Shown here piece by piece: positions 35,578 to 43,086 of a stretch of 64,000 nt of DNA (the first letter of the stretch is position 1; the number at the start of each line of letters is the position of its first letter). The stretch comes from Streptomyces aquilus (GTDB lineage Bacteria; Actinomycetota; Actinomycetes; Streptomycetales; Streptomycetaceae). The translations under genes and the position numbers were made by a program. The notes under the pieces were generated by a model. That model made no database searches. It saw nothing but the letters and a program-made list of their open reading frames with translations, and was not told the origin of the DNA. The DNA is taken from positions 10,106,001-10,170,000 of the forward strand of contig NZ_CP034463.1 in assembly GCF_003955715.1 (NCBI RefSeq), in the 5' to 3' direction.

Positions 35578-36093
35578 ATGCGTCGTTTCACCGCCACCAC
35601 CGGCGCGCTGGCCATTGCGGCCGCGGGCCTGATCGCGGCTTCGGCCGGTACCGCGCAGGCGTCGGCCTGCTCAACCGCCCGGCTGCCGCTGCCGGATGCC
35701 TCGTGCACCCCGGGCGCCTACAACCCGGACGTCACCCAGTCGAACATCGACAGCACCATCTGCGTGTCCGGCTGGACGGCCACCGTCCGCCCCCCGACGT
35801 CGTACACCAACCCCCTCAAGGCCCAGGGCATCATCGACTACGGCTACGCCGACACCAGCCTGGCCGACTACGAAGAGGACCACCTCGTCCCCCTCGAACT
35901 CGGTGGCGCGCCTCGTGCCACGGGGAATCTGTGGCCCGAGCCCTACTCCGGCTCCCAGACCGCACACTCCAAGGACGGCGTGGAGACGAAGCTGAAGAAC
36001 GCCGTCTGCGCGGGCACCATCACCCTGTCTGCGGCCCGCAGCGCGATCAAGACCAACTGGACCACGGCCTTGCAGGTCACCGGGATCGGCTGA
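35578..36093 (+). CDS. Secreted small HNH-type nuclease
   Basis: 171 residues. Signal peptide (FTATTGALAIAAAGLIAASA, cleavage near AQA). The mature part has YEEDHLVPLELGG (Asp101-His102) and NLWPEPYSG, a reduced HNH signature seen in secreted actinobacterial nucleases, and four cysteines for disulfides. GGGAG upstream of the ATG. Probably an extracellular endonuclease, the third secreted nuclease-type gene in the window. Confidence 0.75.
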   Translation: MRRFTATTGALAIAAAGLIAASAGTAQASACSTARLPLPDASCTPGAYNPDVTQSNIDSTICVSGWTATVRPPTSYTNPLKAQGIIDYGYADTSLADYEEDHLVPLELGGAPRATGNLWPEPYSGSQTAHSKDGVETKLKNAVCAGTITLSAARSAIKTNWTTALQVTGIG

Positions 36094-36218
36094 CGCCGCT
36101 CCGGCGCCGGGTCCTCCGAGCGATAGCCGGGTTGTCTGTCCCGGTCCTCGTGGCGGCAGGCCGCGAACCGAGCCGGCGGCCCGGCACTTGTCTGCATGTC
36201 GTGGCAGCGGAGCAGCCC

Positions 36219-37664
36219 TCAGGGCCTGCCCGCTGTCTGGGCGCGCGGGCCGCTGGCACGGCGGGCGCCGAACTCTTCTCCACCCGAGCGCGGCCCGGGT
36301 GTCCGCGCGGCGGCAGGGCGGAGGTGGATGTGGGCGTCAAGGCCGGTGCCGGGGGCGGGGTGGAGGGTGATGGTGCCGCCGGAGGCGTGGATGAGGTGGC
36401 GGACGATGGGCAGGCCGAGGCCGGTGCCGTCGTGGTGGGCGTCGGAGGAGCGCCAGAACCGGTCGAAAGCGCGCTCACGGTCGGCCGCGTTCATGCCCGG
36501 CCCCTGGTCGACGACATGAAGTTCGGCGCCGGGGACGCGCTGCAGGGTGATCGTGGTGCTGGGCGGGGAGACCCGCAGGGCATTGGCCAGCAGGTTGTCG
36601 ATGATCTGCTCCAGAGCTCCCGGGATCGCCCACACGGAGCCGACGGGCGGGCCGGTGATGTCGAGGGCCACGTATTGTTCGGCCGCCAGCGACTCCCACA
36701 TCGCCACCCGGTCGGCGAGCACCGTGTCCAGGTCGACAGGCTCGGGGGTGGTGGCGGCATTCTCCAGGCGGGCCAGGGCGAGGAGGCCCTGCACCATCCG
36801 ACCAAGCCGTTCGACCTCGCCGACGGCCTCCTCCAGACTGCCGTGCGCCCGCGGGTCGAGGTAGGGCTCGAAGTTCTCCAGACGCAGCCGCAATCCGGTG
36901 AGCGGGGTCTTGAGCTGGTGGGAGGCTTCCGAGGCGAATGCCTGCTGGGCCTTGAGGAGATGCTGGAGCCGGGTCGCGGTATGCGTGAACGAGTTGGCGA
37001 GGCGGCGTAGTTCGGGCGGCCCGGCGCTGGCATCCGGCGGAGTCGTGAGCTGTCCCTCGGCGAGCTGCGCGGTCGCCGCCTCCAAAGTCCGCAGCGGCCG
37101 GGTGATCCACCGGGCCAGGCTGAACGCGATCAGGGCGACCGCGGCAAGCACGCAGGCACCGGCCAGCGCGAGAGCGCCCCAGATCTGATGCACCCGGGTG
37201 CTGACCTGGTCCAGGGGATAGGTCAAGCGCAGGGTGCCGCGGATGGTCGTACCGGATGAGCCGGGCATGGTCGCCGACAGCACATCACGGCCGGCGCTGT
37301 CGGTGGTGGTCGTGACGGTCGGCTGGTTGGCCAGGGCACGGGCGATGTCCGGCTGCGCGGACAGGCTGATGCCGGTGCGGGCGGCTGGGGCGGAGTCGGC
37401 CAGGACGATGCCCTGCTTGTCGGTGACGACGACATGGCCACCGGTGCGGGTGGCGTAGTCGCTGACCACATCCGGCAGCGCGGCGAGCTGACCCTTCTCG
37501 ATGTTCTCCTCGGCGACCTCGGCAAGCATGGACGCATCGCGCTCCACGTCCTGGGAGGCACGCGCGGTCTCGCCGCGGGCGTAGATGTAGCCGAGCGGGA
37601 TCTCCAGGCCGGCCAGCACCAGCACGGCCAGGGCGAGATAGCTGAGCAGCAGGCGCCGGGTCAT
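36219..37664 (-). CDS. Sensor histidine kinase
   Basis: 481 residues. Two membrane spans (about 5-28 and 163-185) flank an outer sensing domain of ~135 residues. HAMP-like linker about 186-240, then H-box ASHQLKTPLTGLRL (His249), N-box IIDNLLANALRVS (Asn361), and G-boxes DQGPGMNAADRE and GTGLGLPIVRHL. It autophosphorylates and passes phosphate to the overlapping response regulator. The C-terminal tail (about 30 residues, Arg/Gly-rich) is probably disordered. ATG overlaps the regulator stop by four bases. Confidence 0.93.
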   Translation of the reverse strand: MTRRLLLSYLALAVLVLAGLEIPLGYIYARGETARASQDVERDASMLAEVAEENIEKGQLAALPDVVSDYATRTGGHVVVTDKQGIVLADSAPAARTGISLSAQPDIARALANQPTVTTTTDSAGRDVLSATMPGSSGTTIRGTLRLTYPLDQVSTRVHQIWGALALAGACVLAAVALIAFSLARWITRPLRTLEAATAQLAEGQLTTPPDASAGPPELRRLANSFTHTATRLQHLLKAQQAFASEASHQLKTPLTGLRLRLENFEPYLDPRAHGSLEEAVGEVERLGRMVQGLLALARLENAATTPEPVDLDTVLADRVAMWESLAAEQYVALDITGPPVGSVWAIPGALEQIIDNLLANALRVSPPSTTITLQRVPGAELHVVDQGPGMNAADRERAFDRFWRSSDAHHDGTGLGLPIVRHLIHASGGTITLHPAPGTGLDAHIHLRPAAARTPGPRSGGEEFGARRASGPRAQTAGRP

Positions 37665-38392
37665 CCAGCGGCCTCCACAGCAGGGTGCTCGCAGGGCACC
37701 GTGAGGCGGAAGCCGACGCCACGGGCGGTGGTGATCCAGCCCGGGTCGCCCAGCTTGCGGCGCAGCGCGGCCACGTGCGCGTCAAGGGTCTTGGTGGGGC
37801 CGAAGAAGTGCGGATCCCACACCGTGTCCATGATTTGCTGACGGGAGCACACGGTCCCGGGATCATCGGCGAGGAACGCGAGCAGGTCGAACTCACGCGG
37901 GGTCAGCGCGACGTGGCGGCCGTCGAGGTGGACCTCGCGGGTGCGGCGGCTGACAACCAGCGGGCCCAACTGCGCTTCGGGGGCCGACTGGTGCGGTCCG
38001 GGTGCTTGCGCAGGCTCGGTCGGCAGGTAGGCGGGGGCGCCGGAGCGGCGGGTGACGGCGCGTATGCGGGCGATCAGTTCTCGTACGCCGAAGGGTTTGG
38101 CGAGGTAGTCGTCTGCGCCGAGTTCGAGGCCGACGATGCGGTCGGCTTCCTCTCCCCGCGCCGTGATCATGATGATGGGGACGGCGGAGCGGGCGCGCAG
38201 GCTGCGGCAGACGTCCAGGCCGTCCATGTCGGGCAGGCCGAGATCGAGCAGGACCAGGTCCGGTGCGGTGGTGGTGTCGGCGAGGCCGGCGGCGCCGGTA
38301 CGGACGTGGTCCACGGTGAAGCCGTAGCGTCCCAGGCCCTCGGTGAGGGGGCCGGCGATTCGGTCGTCGTCTTCGATGAGCAGCAGCTGCAT
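37661..38392 (-). CDS. OmpR-family response regulator
   Basis: 243 residues. Receiver domain with acidic pocket EDDD (7-10) and phosphoacceptor Asp50 in LVLLDLGLPDMDG; Lys in DDYLAKPFG. C-terminal winged helix (about 150-235) with LTPREFDLLAFLADDPG and TLDAHVAALRRKLGD. Overlaps the kinase gene (ATGA), so they form one two-component system. I chose ATG 38392 because the receiver domain starts there; the ribosome site is weak. Probable targets are the two lipoprotein/membrane genes just upstream. Confidence 0.93.
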   Translation of the reverse strand: MQLLLIEDDDRIAGPLTEGLGRYGFTVDHVRTGAAGLADTTTAPDLVLLDLGLPDMDGLDVCRSLRARSAVPIIMITARGEEADRIVGLELGADDYLAKPFGVRELIARIRAVTRRSGAPAYLPTEPAQAPGPHQSAPEAQLGPLVVSRRTREVHLDGRHVALTPREFDLLAFLADDPGTVCSRQQIMDTVWDPHFFGPTKTLDAHVAALRRKLGDPGWITTARGVGFRLTVPCEHPAVEAAG

Positions 38393-38580
38393 GGCGCCAG
38401 GCTCGCACAGCTGCGCCAGGGGAGTTGAACGGTTCACGCGAAGCCGCCAGGGATCGGACAAGACGTACGGGACGATGGTGGACACGGTGGACAAGCAGGT
38501 GCCGTCCGGCCGACGGGATGTTGAGGACGGCGTCCGCCGGACGGCGCTGGGGGGACGGTGAGGCGACGCTGGCTGGGAAG

Positions 38581-39183
38581 TCAGCCGTCGGCGTCGTCGC
38601 CGTCCTCGCGTCCCTGGTCTTCCCGCCCGTGCTCCTCGCCGCGGTCTGGGTCTTCGCCGGCGCCGGGCGGCACGCTGGTCTGCGTGGGCGCAGTGGTCGG
38701 GCTCACAGCGCCGCGGGGCGGGTGGCTGGTGCCCGGTGGGGTCGGTGAAACCGGCTGCGTGATCGGCGACTTCGGTACGGAGGCCTCAGCAGTTCCGCCC
38801 GGGCCGGTCGGGGAGGTGACCGTGTCACTGACGGTGGACAGCGCGAAACCGAAACCGCCCAGGACCACCAGCGCGGCGGCCGCCGTCAGGAGGGACCGGG
38901 GCCGGATGACCGCGTGCCGCCAGCCGTCCGCGCTCGGCACAGCCCTTGTTCCGCCCGCACGCTGAGCGGCAGGCTCCTGGGGCTCGGCGACCGGTTCGCC
39001 GGCGCCCCTCGGGGCCGGGTCGGCGGACCAGGAGTGCGCGCCTGAGGAGGGGTAGTCGAAGGCGTCCTCCTCGAAACGGTCACCGTAGCCGCCCGCGGGC
39101 GAGGCGCCGGGCACCGGATCCAGGATCGCCGTCTGTTCGGCGTCCGTGGGCGGGGAAGAGGACTGCTCGGGCACAGGCGGCAT
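38581..39183 (-). CDS. Membrane-anchored Pro/Thr-rich protein
   Basis: 200 residues; AAGGGAG upstream of the ATG. An acidic, disordered N-terminus (about 1-92) is followed by one membrane span (about 95-115, PRSLLTAAAALVVLGGFGFA) and a Pro/Ser/Thr-rich outer tail ending in charged repeats. No catalytic domain. It follows the PepSY-like lipoprotein by 35 bases in the same direction. May be a cell-wall or signalling adaptor; function unknown. Confidence 0.6.
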   Translation of the reverse strand: MPPVPEQSSSPPTDAEQTAILDPVPGASPAGGYGDRFEEDAFDYPSSGAHSWSADPAPRGAGEPVAEPQEPAAQRAGGTRAVPSADGWRHAVIRPRSLLTAAAALVVLGGFGFALSTVSDTVTSPTGPGGTAEASVPKSPITQPVSPTPPGTSHPPRGAVSPTTAPTQTSVPPGAGEDPDRGEEHGREDQGREDGDDADG

Positions 39184-39218
39184 CTGGTTTCTCCCTTCTG
39201 CGGGGCAGGCCCCGACGG

Positions 39219-39632
39219 TCAGCTGGCGTCGTCGGCCTCTTCGGTGCCTTCCTTCTTGGTGTCGGTGACCTTGTAGGTCTTGTCGAGATAGACCTCGATC
39301 GATGTGCCGTCGGCCTGCTTGACCTCGACCGCGTACATGCCGGGCTTCTCCGCGTCCTCCTCGGACTTGACGACCGTGCCCGGGTACGCGGCCAGCGCGG
39401 CGGCCTCGGCCTTCGTCTTGATGTCCCCGGTCAGCGGCGGCTCCGGCTTGTCATCGGTGTCACCACCGGCTTCGCCTGCTGCTTGGGCACCACCCGTGCT
39501 CTGGGACTGCTGCTGGGCGTCCGCGGCGCTGGAGTTGTCGGAGCCGGAGTCGGAGCCGCCGCAGGCGGAGAGAGCGAACGCGAGCACGGCGAACGGAGCA
39601 GCGAGCAGGGCACGGCGGGGCAGGGAACGCAT
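39219..39632 (-). CDS. PepSY-like lipoprotein
   Basis: 137 residues from the ATG at 39632 (GGAGACA upstream). Lipobox Cys24 in LSACGGS. A Ser/Gln/Ala-rich linker leads to a PepSY-type domain (about 70-128): KTKAEAAALAAYPGTVVKSE and YAVEVKQADGTSIEVYLDKT. PepSY proteins modulate proteases or sensor kinases in the cell wall. It is encoded near a histidine kinase, a pairing often seen in Streptomyces, which suggests it is a target or sensor partner. Confidence 0.8.
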   Translation of the reverse strand: MRSLPRRALLAAPFAVLAFALSACGGSDSGSDNSSAADAQQQSQSTGGAQAAGEAGGDTDDKPEPPLTGDIKTKAEAAALAAYPGTVVKSEEDAEKPGMYAVEVKQADGTSIEVYLDKTYKVTDTKKEGTEEADDAS

Positions 39633-39875
39633 CAGGGTGTCTCCAGAACGGTGGGAATCACTGGCGAGTTCGGAGAACCGTGGGAGCGGATCTCCGGGGG
39701 ACGACAACGACCCTAGAAACCCGCTGTTGAGAGCCAGCCCAGCAGATGGAGAGAGACAGACCAGCAGACCGCCAATGTTTGGCCACAGGATGCTGACCTA
39801 CCGAGGCGGACAACGGGCAGCACCAAACCCCAGCCGTAACTTCGGGTCCTACTCGCAGCTTGGTGACTTGCCCAG

Positions 39876-40073
39876 TCATTGAGGCTGACGGCCGGGCAGA
39901 CCCGCCCGAGCGCGCCAGAAGTCGGCATCCCGCGGATCGGTTAGCCACCCGGCCAGACGGTCGGCGCCTGCTTGGAAAGCGCGAAGCAATGAGGTTTCGT
40001 CGTCGATGACAAGCCTGAGGGTGTCGACGTCATGGGTGGCGTGATCGGTGTCGCACCAACAGGACACGTTCAC
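39876..40073 (-). CDS. Small protein, second gene of a coupled pair
   Basis: 65 residues from the GTG at 40073, which overlaps the previous gene's stop by four bases (GTGA). SCWCDTDHATHDVDTLRLVI and AGWLTDPRDADFWRARAGLP. Acidic, possibly one metal site in CWCDTDH. No family recognised. The four-base coupling to the 79-residue gene supports both as real. Confidence 0.5.
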   Translation of the reverse strand: MNVSCWCDTDHATHDVDTLRLVIDDETSLLRAFQAGADRLAGWLTDPRDADFWRARAGLPGRQPQ

Positions 40074-40309
40074 CGCCCATGCTTTTCTCCGCTCATCTTA
40101 TGTGAGGCCAGCATGCCCGACCCATGAACCACGCTCACCCCCCTTTTTTTCACCTCGTCCTGCGCGGTGGGAAGAAGCCACCTGGCTTCAAGTTCGGCGC
40201 AGACCATACCGAACTGTCGCCGGCGAGGCGCCCGGACAGCCGCGTCGTCGAGAAGCCTGTCCACCGCAGCGATCGAGTCGAACGAGGAGGTAGCTGCGGG
40301 CGCTGGCAC
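40070..40309 (-). CDS. Small protein, first gene of a coupled pair divergent from the ATPase-HNH genes
   Basis: 79 residues from a GTG at 40309; no strong ribosome site. The reading FDSIAAVDRLLDDAAVRAPR, RRQFGMVCAELEARWLLPTA looks like a compact helical protein with protein-like codon use. It ends with GTGA overlapping the next gene. It diverges from the ATPase-HNH pair across 105 bases, so it could be a regulator or accessory part of that locus. No family recognised. Confidence 0.5.
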   Translation of the reverse strand: MPAPAATSSFDSIAAVDRLLDDAAVRAPRRRQFGMVCAELEARWLLPTAQDEVKKRGVSVVHGSGMLASHKMSGEKHGR

Positions 40310-40414
40310 GTACCGAGGCGAGCAGCATTCTTCGATGAACGTGGGGGTGCTGTGCTCCGGGTACGTTGGTCCGCACGCTGCGAGACATCATGAGACCAGG
40401 GGGGCCTGCGAGCC

Positions 40415-41932
40415 GTGCCGATGCAGTTCACCGTGTTGGAACGGTTCACCCAGCCACCTCCACACGTCCCGGGCGCCTTCCTGGTCAGTGACAACTGGGA
40501 CGACTACTCGTACAAAACGTTTTTCACGCTGTGGTGCTCCGACGGACAACAGCAGGTTGAGATCGGCAACGTCAGGATCGCTACCTTCGGCATGCAGGCA
40601 GGCCGCGTGAGCGTGCCGGACACGTTTGAAGAACTGGACGAGCGCCAGTACTTCTCCCTGGGGACCGACGAGACGTACTACGCGCGCCTGAGGGAGCTTG
40701 GCGACGAGACGCGCGAAACCGTTCTCCATCTGCTCCGGGACCTCGCCTTCGGCCCTCGGAGCACTCTCGAACGAGCTCTGCAGGAAGAGGTCACCAGGGT
40801 CTCACTGATGCGCGGCATTGAGCTGGCCACGGTCACCGGGCAGTTCGCCCGGATCGCCCGCGGGGGCGAGGTGCTCAGCAAGTACCACTTCGTCTACGTC
40901 TCGCCGTCGATGCTGGTTGCCGGTGGTGCGCCGCCCCTCGCTCTGGGCTTCAAGGTGGCTCCCCACGTTCTGCCTCCCACCAACGTGCACGTCCTGATCG
41001 GGCGCAACGGTGTCGGCAAGAGTCACCTCCTCAACGGCATCACCCGCACGCTCATGAACCCTGAAGGCGGACACGGAACCCTGGCCTTCGTCGACCAGGA
41101 CGACGCCGAAGATGCCTCCACCCAGCGTTTCGTGAACGTCGTATCCGTGTCGTTCAGTGCCTTCGACGAGTTCGAGCCGGTGGACACAAGCCGTGATGAC
41201 CTCACCTACGCTCATGTGGGCCTTAGAAGGCCTGGGGAGCAGCATGCGATGACGGCGGACGAACTCGCCGGAGAGTTCACGGAATGCGCACACGCATGTC
41301 TGGTGGGATCGGAGCGGCGCGCTGCGCTGTTCCGGAGGGCCCTGGCCACTTTGGAGACGGATCCGATCTTCCAGGACGCGAACGTCGCCGTGCTGTCCAC
41401 CATCGCCCACAACCCGGGCGAGGTCCTTGGGTTGTTCCGTCGACTCAGTTCCGGACACAAGATCGTTCTTCTGACCATTACCAAGCTGGTCCAGCTCGTC
41501 ACCGAGCGGTCGCTCGTGCTCATCGATGAGCCCGAAGCTCACCTGCACCCTCCGTTGCTGTCGGCACTCGTCCGTGCGCTGTCCGACCTCCTCACCGAGC
41601 GCAATGGCGTGGCGATCATCGCTACGCACTCCCCGGTCGTCCTGCAGGAGGTACCCAAGGAGGCGGTGTGGGCGATCCGCCGCTTCGGCCAACACCGCGC
41701 CGCCGACCGCCCGGACCTTGAGACCTTCGGGGAGAACGTCGGTGTCCTCACCCGCGAGATCTTCGGCCTGGAGGTCTCCAAGTCAGGCTTCCACCGCGCC
41801 CTTGAAGAAGCCATTGCTCAAGATCTGACCTACGACGAGGTCCTGGCCCGTTTCAATCACCAGCTGGGGATGGAGGGCCGCGCGCTAGCCCGGGCCGCCA
41901 TCGCTTACCGGGATGCTCGGAGAGCCTTCTGA
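40415..41932 (+). CDS. AAA/ABC-type ATPase, PtuA-like (Septu-type defence)
   Basis: 505 residues. A ~180-residue N-terminal domain of unknown fold precedes an ATPase: Walker A IGRNGVGKSHLL (196-203), ABC-type signature LSSGHKI (345-351), Walker B SLVLIDEPEAHLHPP (Asp371-Glu372) and H-switch IIATHSP (His405). The DEPEAHLHP form is typical of OLD/AAA15/21 ATPases used in phage defence. It overlaps the HNH gene by one base (TGATG), so the two are coupled. ATPase plus HNH nuclease is the Septu (PtuA-PtuB) layout; membership in that family is inference. GTG start at 40415; ATG 40421 is an alternative. Confidence 0.82.
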   Translation: MPMQFTVLERFTQPPPHVPGAFLVSDNWDDYSYKTFFTLWCSDGQQQVEIGNVRIATFGMQAGRVSVPDTFEELDERQYFSLGTDETYYARLRELGDETRETVLHLLRDLAFGPRSTLERALQEEVTRVSLMRGIELATVTGQFARIARGGEVLSKYHFVYVSPSMLVAGGAPPLALGFKVAPHVLPPTNVHVLIGRNGVGKSHLLNGITRTLMNPEGGHGTLAFVDQDDAEDASTQRFVNVVSVSFSAFDEFEPVDTSRDDLTYAHVGLRRPGEQHAMTADELAGEFTECAHACLVGSERRAALFRRALATLETDPIFQDANVAVLSTIAHNPGEVLGLFRRLSSGHKIVLLTITKLVQLVTERSLVLIDEPEAHLHPPLLSALVRALSDLLTERNGVAIIATHSPVVLQEVPKEAVWAIRRFGQHRAADRPDLETFGENVGVLTREIFGLEVSKSGFHRALEEAIAQDLTYDEVLARFNHQLGMEGRALARAAIAYRDARRAF

Positions 41933-42810
41933 TGTGGCCGCTGACGCCGCCAAGCCGGTCCGCGCCTGACGTCTACCGGCAGTGCATCAGCAACGCGAAC
42001 GCCGGCAACAGGGCGATCCTGGACCTGTACGAGGACAGCGTCGCCCAGGCTTCCACCACGTACGACCAAGTCTGCCGCGACCAGCAACTGCACACCCTCC
42101 CCGGCACAGCATTCCGCCCGCCGTGCCCTCCACTGACCGACGACGCAGCCAAACAGCACGCCGACCTGCTGGAGAACGTCTACACCCAGCGCCTGGCCGG
42201 CGAACGCGGTCCCGGTCGGCCCATCTACGACGAACTGCGTGCCTCCGCCCGACGCTGCCCCCTGTGCGGGATCGGCATGGTCACTACCCTGGACCACCAT
42301 CTGCCCAAGACCAAGTACCAATATCTTGCTGTCACCCCGACCAACCTCCTGCCCGCCTGTGCCGACTGCAACAAGAAGAAGAGCAACACCGCACCCGTCA
42401 CCACAGACGAACAGACCCTCCACCCCTACTTCGACAACATCGACCAGGACATATGGCTGACCGCCACGGTCACCGAACAGGTTCCCTGCACAGTGCAGTT
42501 CGCCGTCACAGCGCCAGCACACTGGCCGCACGCCCTGACCCGTCGAGTCGAGGGGCACTTCCGCGCCTTCGGCCTCGGCGAGCTCTATGCCCTCCAAGCC
42601 GGCGACCAACTTGTGGGCTTCCATCACCTCTTCACCGAACTGGCCCAGCGGGGGGCCGAGACCCTGCGCACCCACCTAACCGAAAGTGCAGACAGTCAAG
42701 CCGCAGAGCGCCGGAACCACTGGCAGACAGCCATGTACCGCGCTCTGTCGCTGAGCACGTGGTTCTGCTCCGGCGGCTTTATCTCTGCGCCAGCGACCAA
42801 CTACGTGTAG
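41932..42810 (+). CDS. HNH nuclease, PtuB-like partner of the ATPase
   Basis: 292 residues. The HNH core is RRCPLCGIGMVTTLDHHLPK (Cys109, Cys112, Asp121, His122, His123), NLLPACADCNKKKSN (Asn138, Cys143, Cys146): two CxxC zinc pairs around a catalytic His. Helical extensions of ~100 residues precede and follow. No signal peptide. The ATG lies inside the ATPase stop. In known Septu systems the ATPase holds the nuclease in check until infection. The C-terminal half is longer than in short PtuB proteins. Confidence 0.82.
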   Translation: MWPLTPPSRSAPDVYRQCISNANAGNRAILDLYEDSVAQASTTYDQVCRDQQLHTLPGTAFRPPCPPLTDDAAKQHADLLENVYTQRLAGERGPGRPIYDELRASARRCPLCGIGMVTTLDHHLPKTKYQYLAVTPTNLLPACADCNKKKSNTAPVTTDEQTLHPYFDNIDQDIWLTATVTEQVPCTVQFAVTAPAHWPHALTRRVEGHFRAFGLGELYALQAGDQLVGFHHLFTELAQRGAETLRTHLTESADSQAAERRNHWQTAMYRALSLSTWFCSGGFISAPATNYV

Positions 42811-43086
42811 TCCGCCCCGCTGAAGGGCCCGGTGCCCCGTGGCCGTTGTCGGCTGCGCCGATCAGGGCGGCTGCGGTGTCAGCCTCATCTTTCACCTGAA
42901 CCTTGCTGGTCAGGGCGCCCCGCACGGCGGGCTACCGGCGTATGGCCGCACGCTACGGCGTCGCATTCGAGTACTGCGCCGAGAGCGTAGCCGTCTGTGT
43001 GAGGGATTCCTTGACACCGGTTGCCGTGACTGCTCTGGTGGACATATCGGTGCCAGTCAGGTGCCCGTTCATTCCTGGGGGAAGGA

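Noticed and set aside
36219..36310. Extra domain at the histidine kinase C-terminus
   Set aside because: The last ~30 residues are Arg/Gly/Pro-rich and look disordered; no motif is visible.
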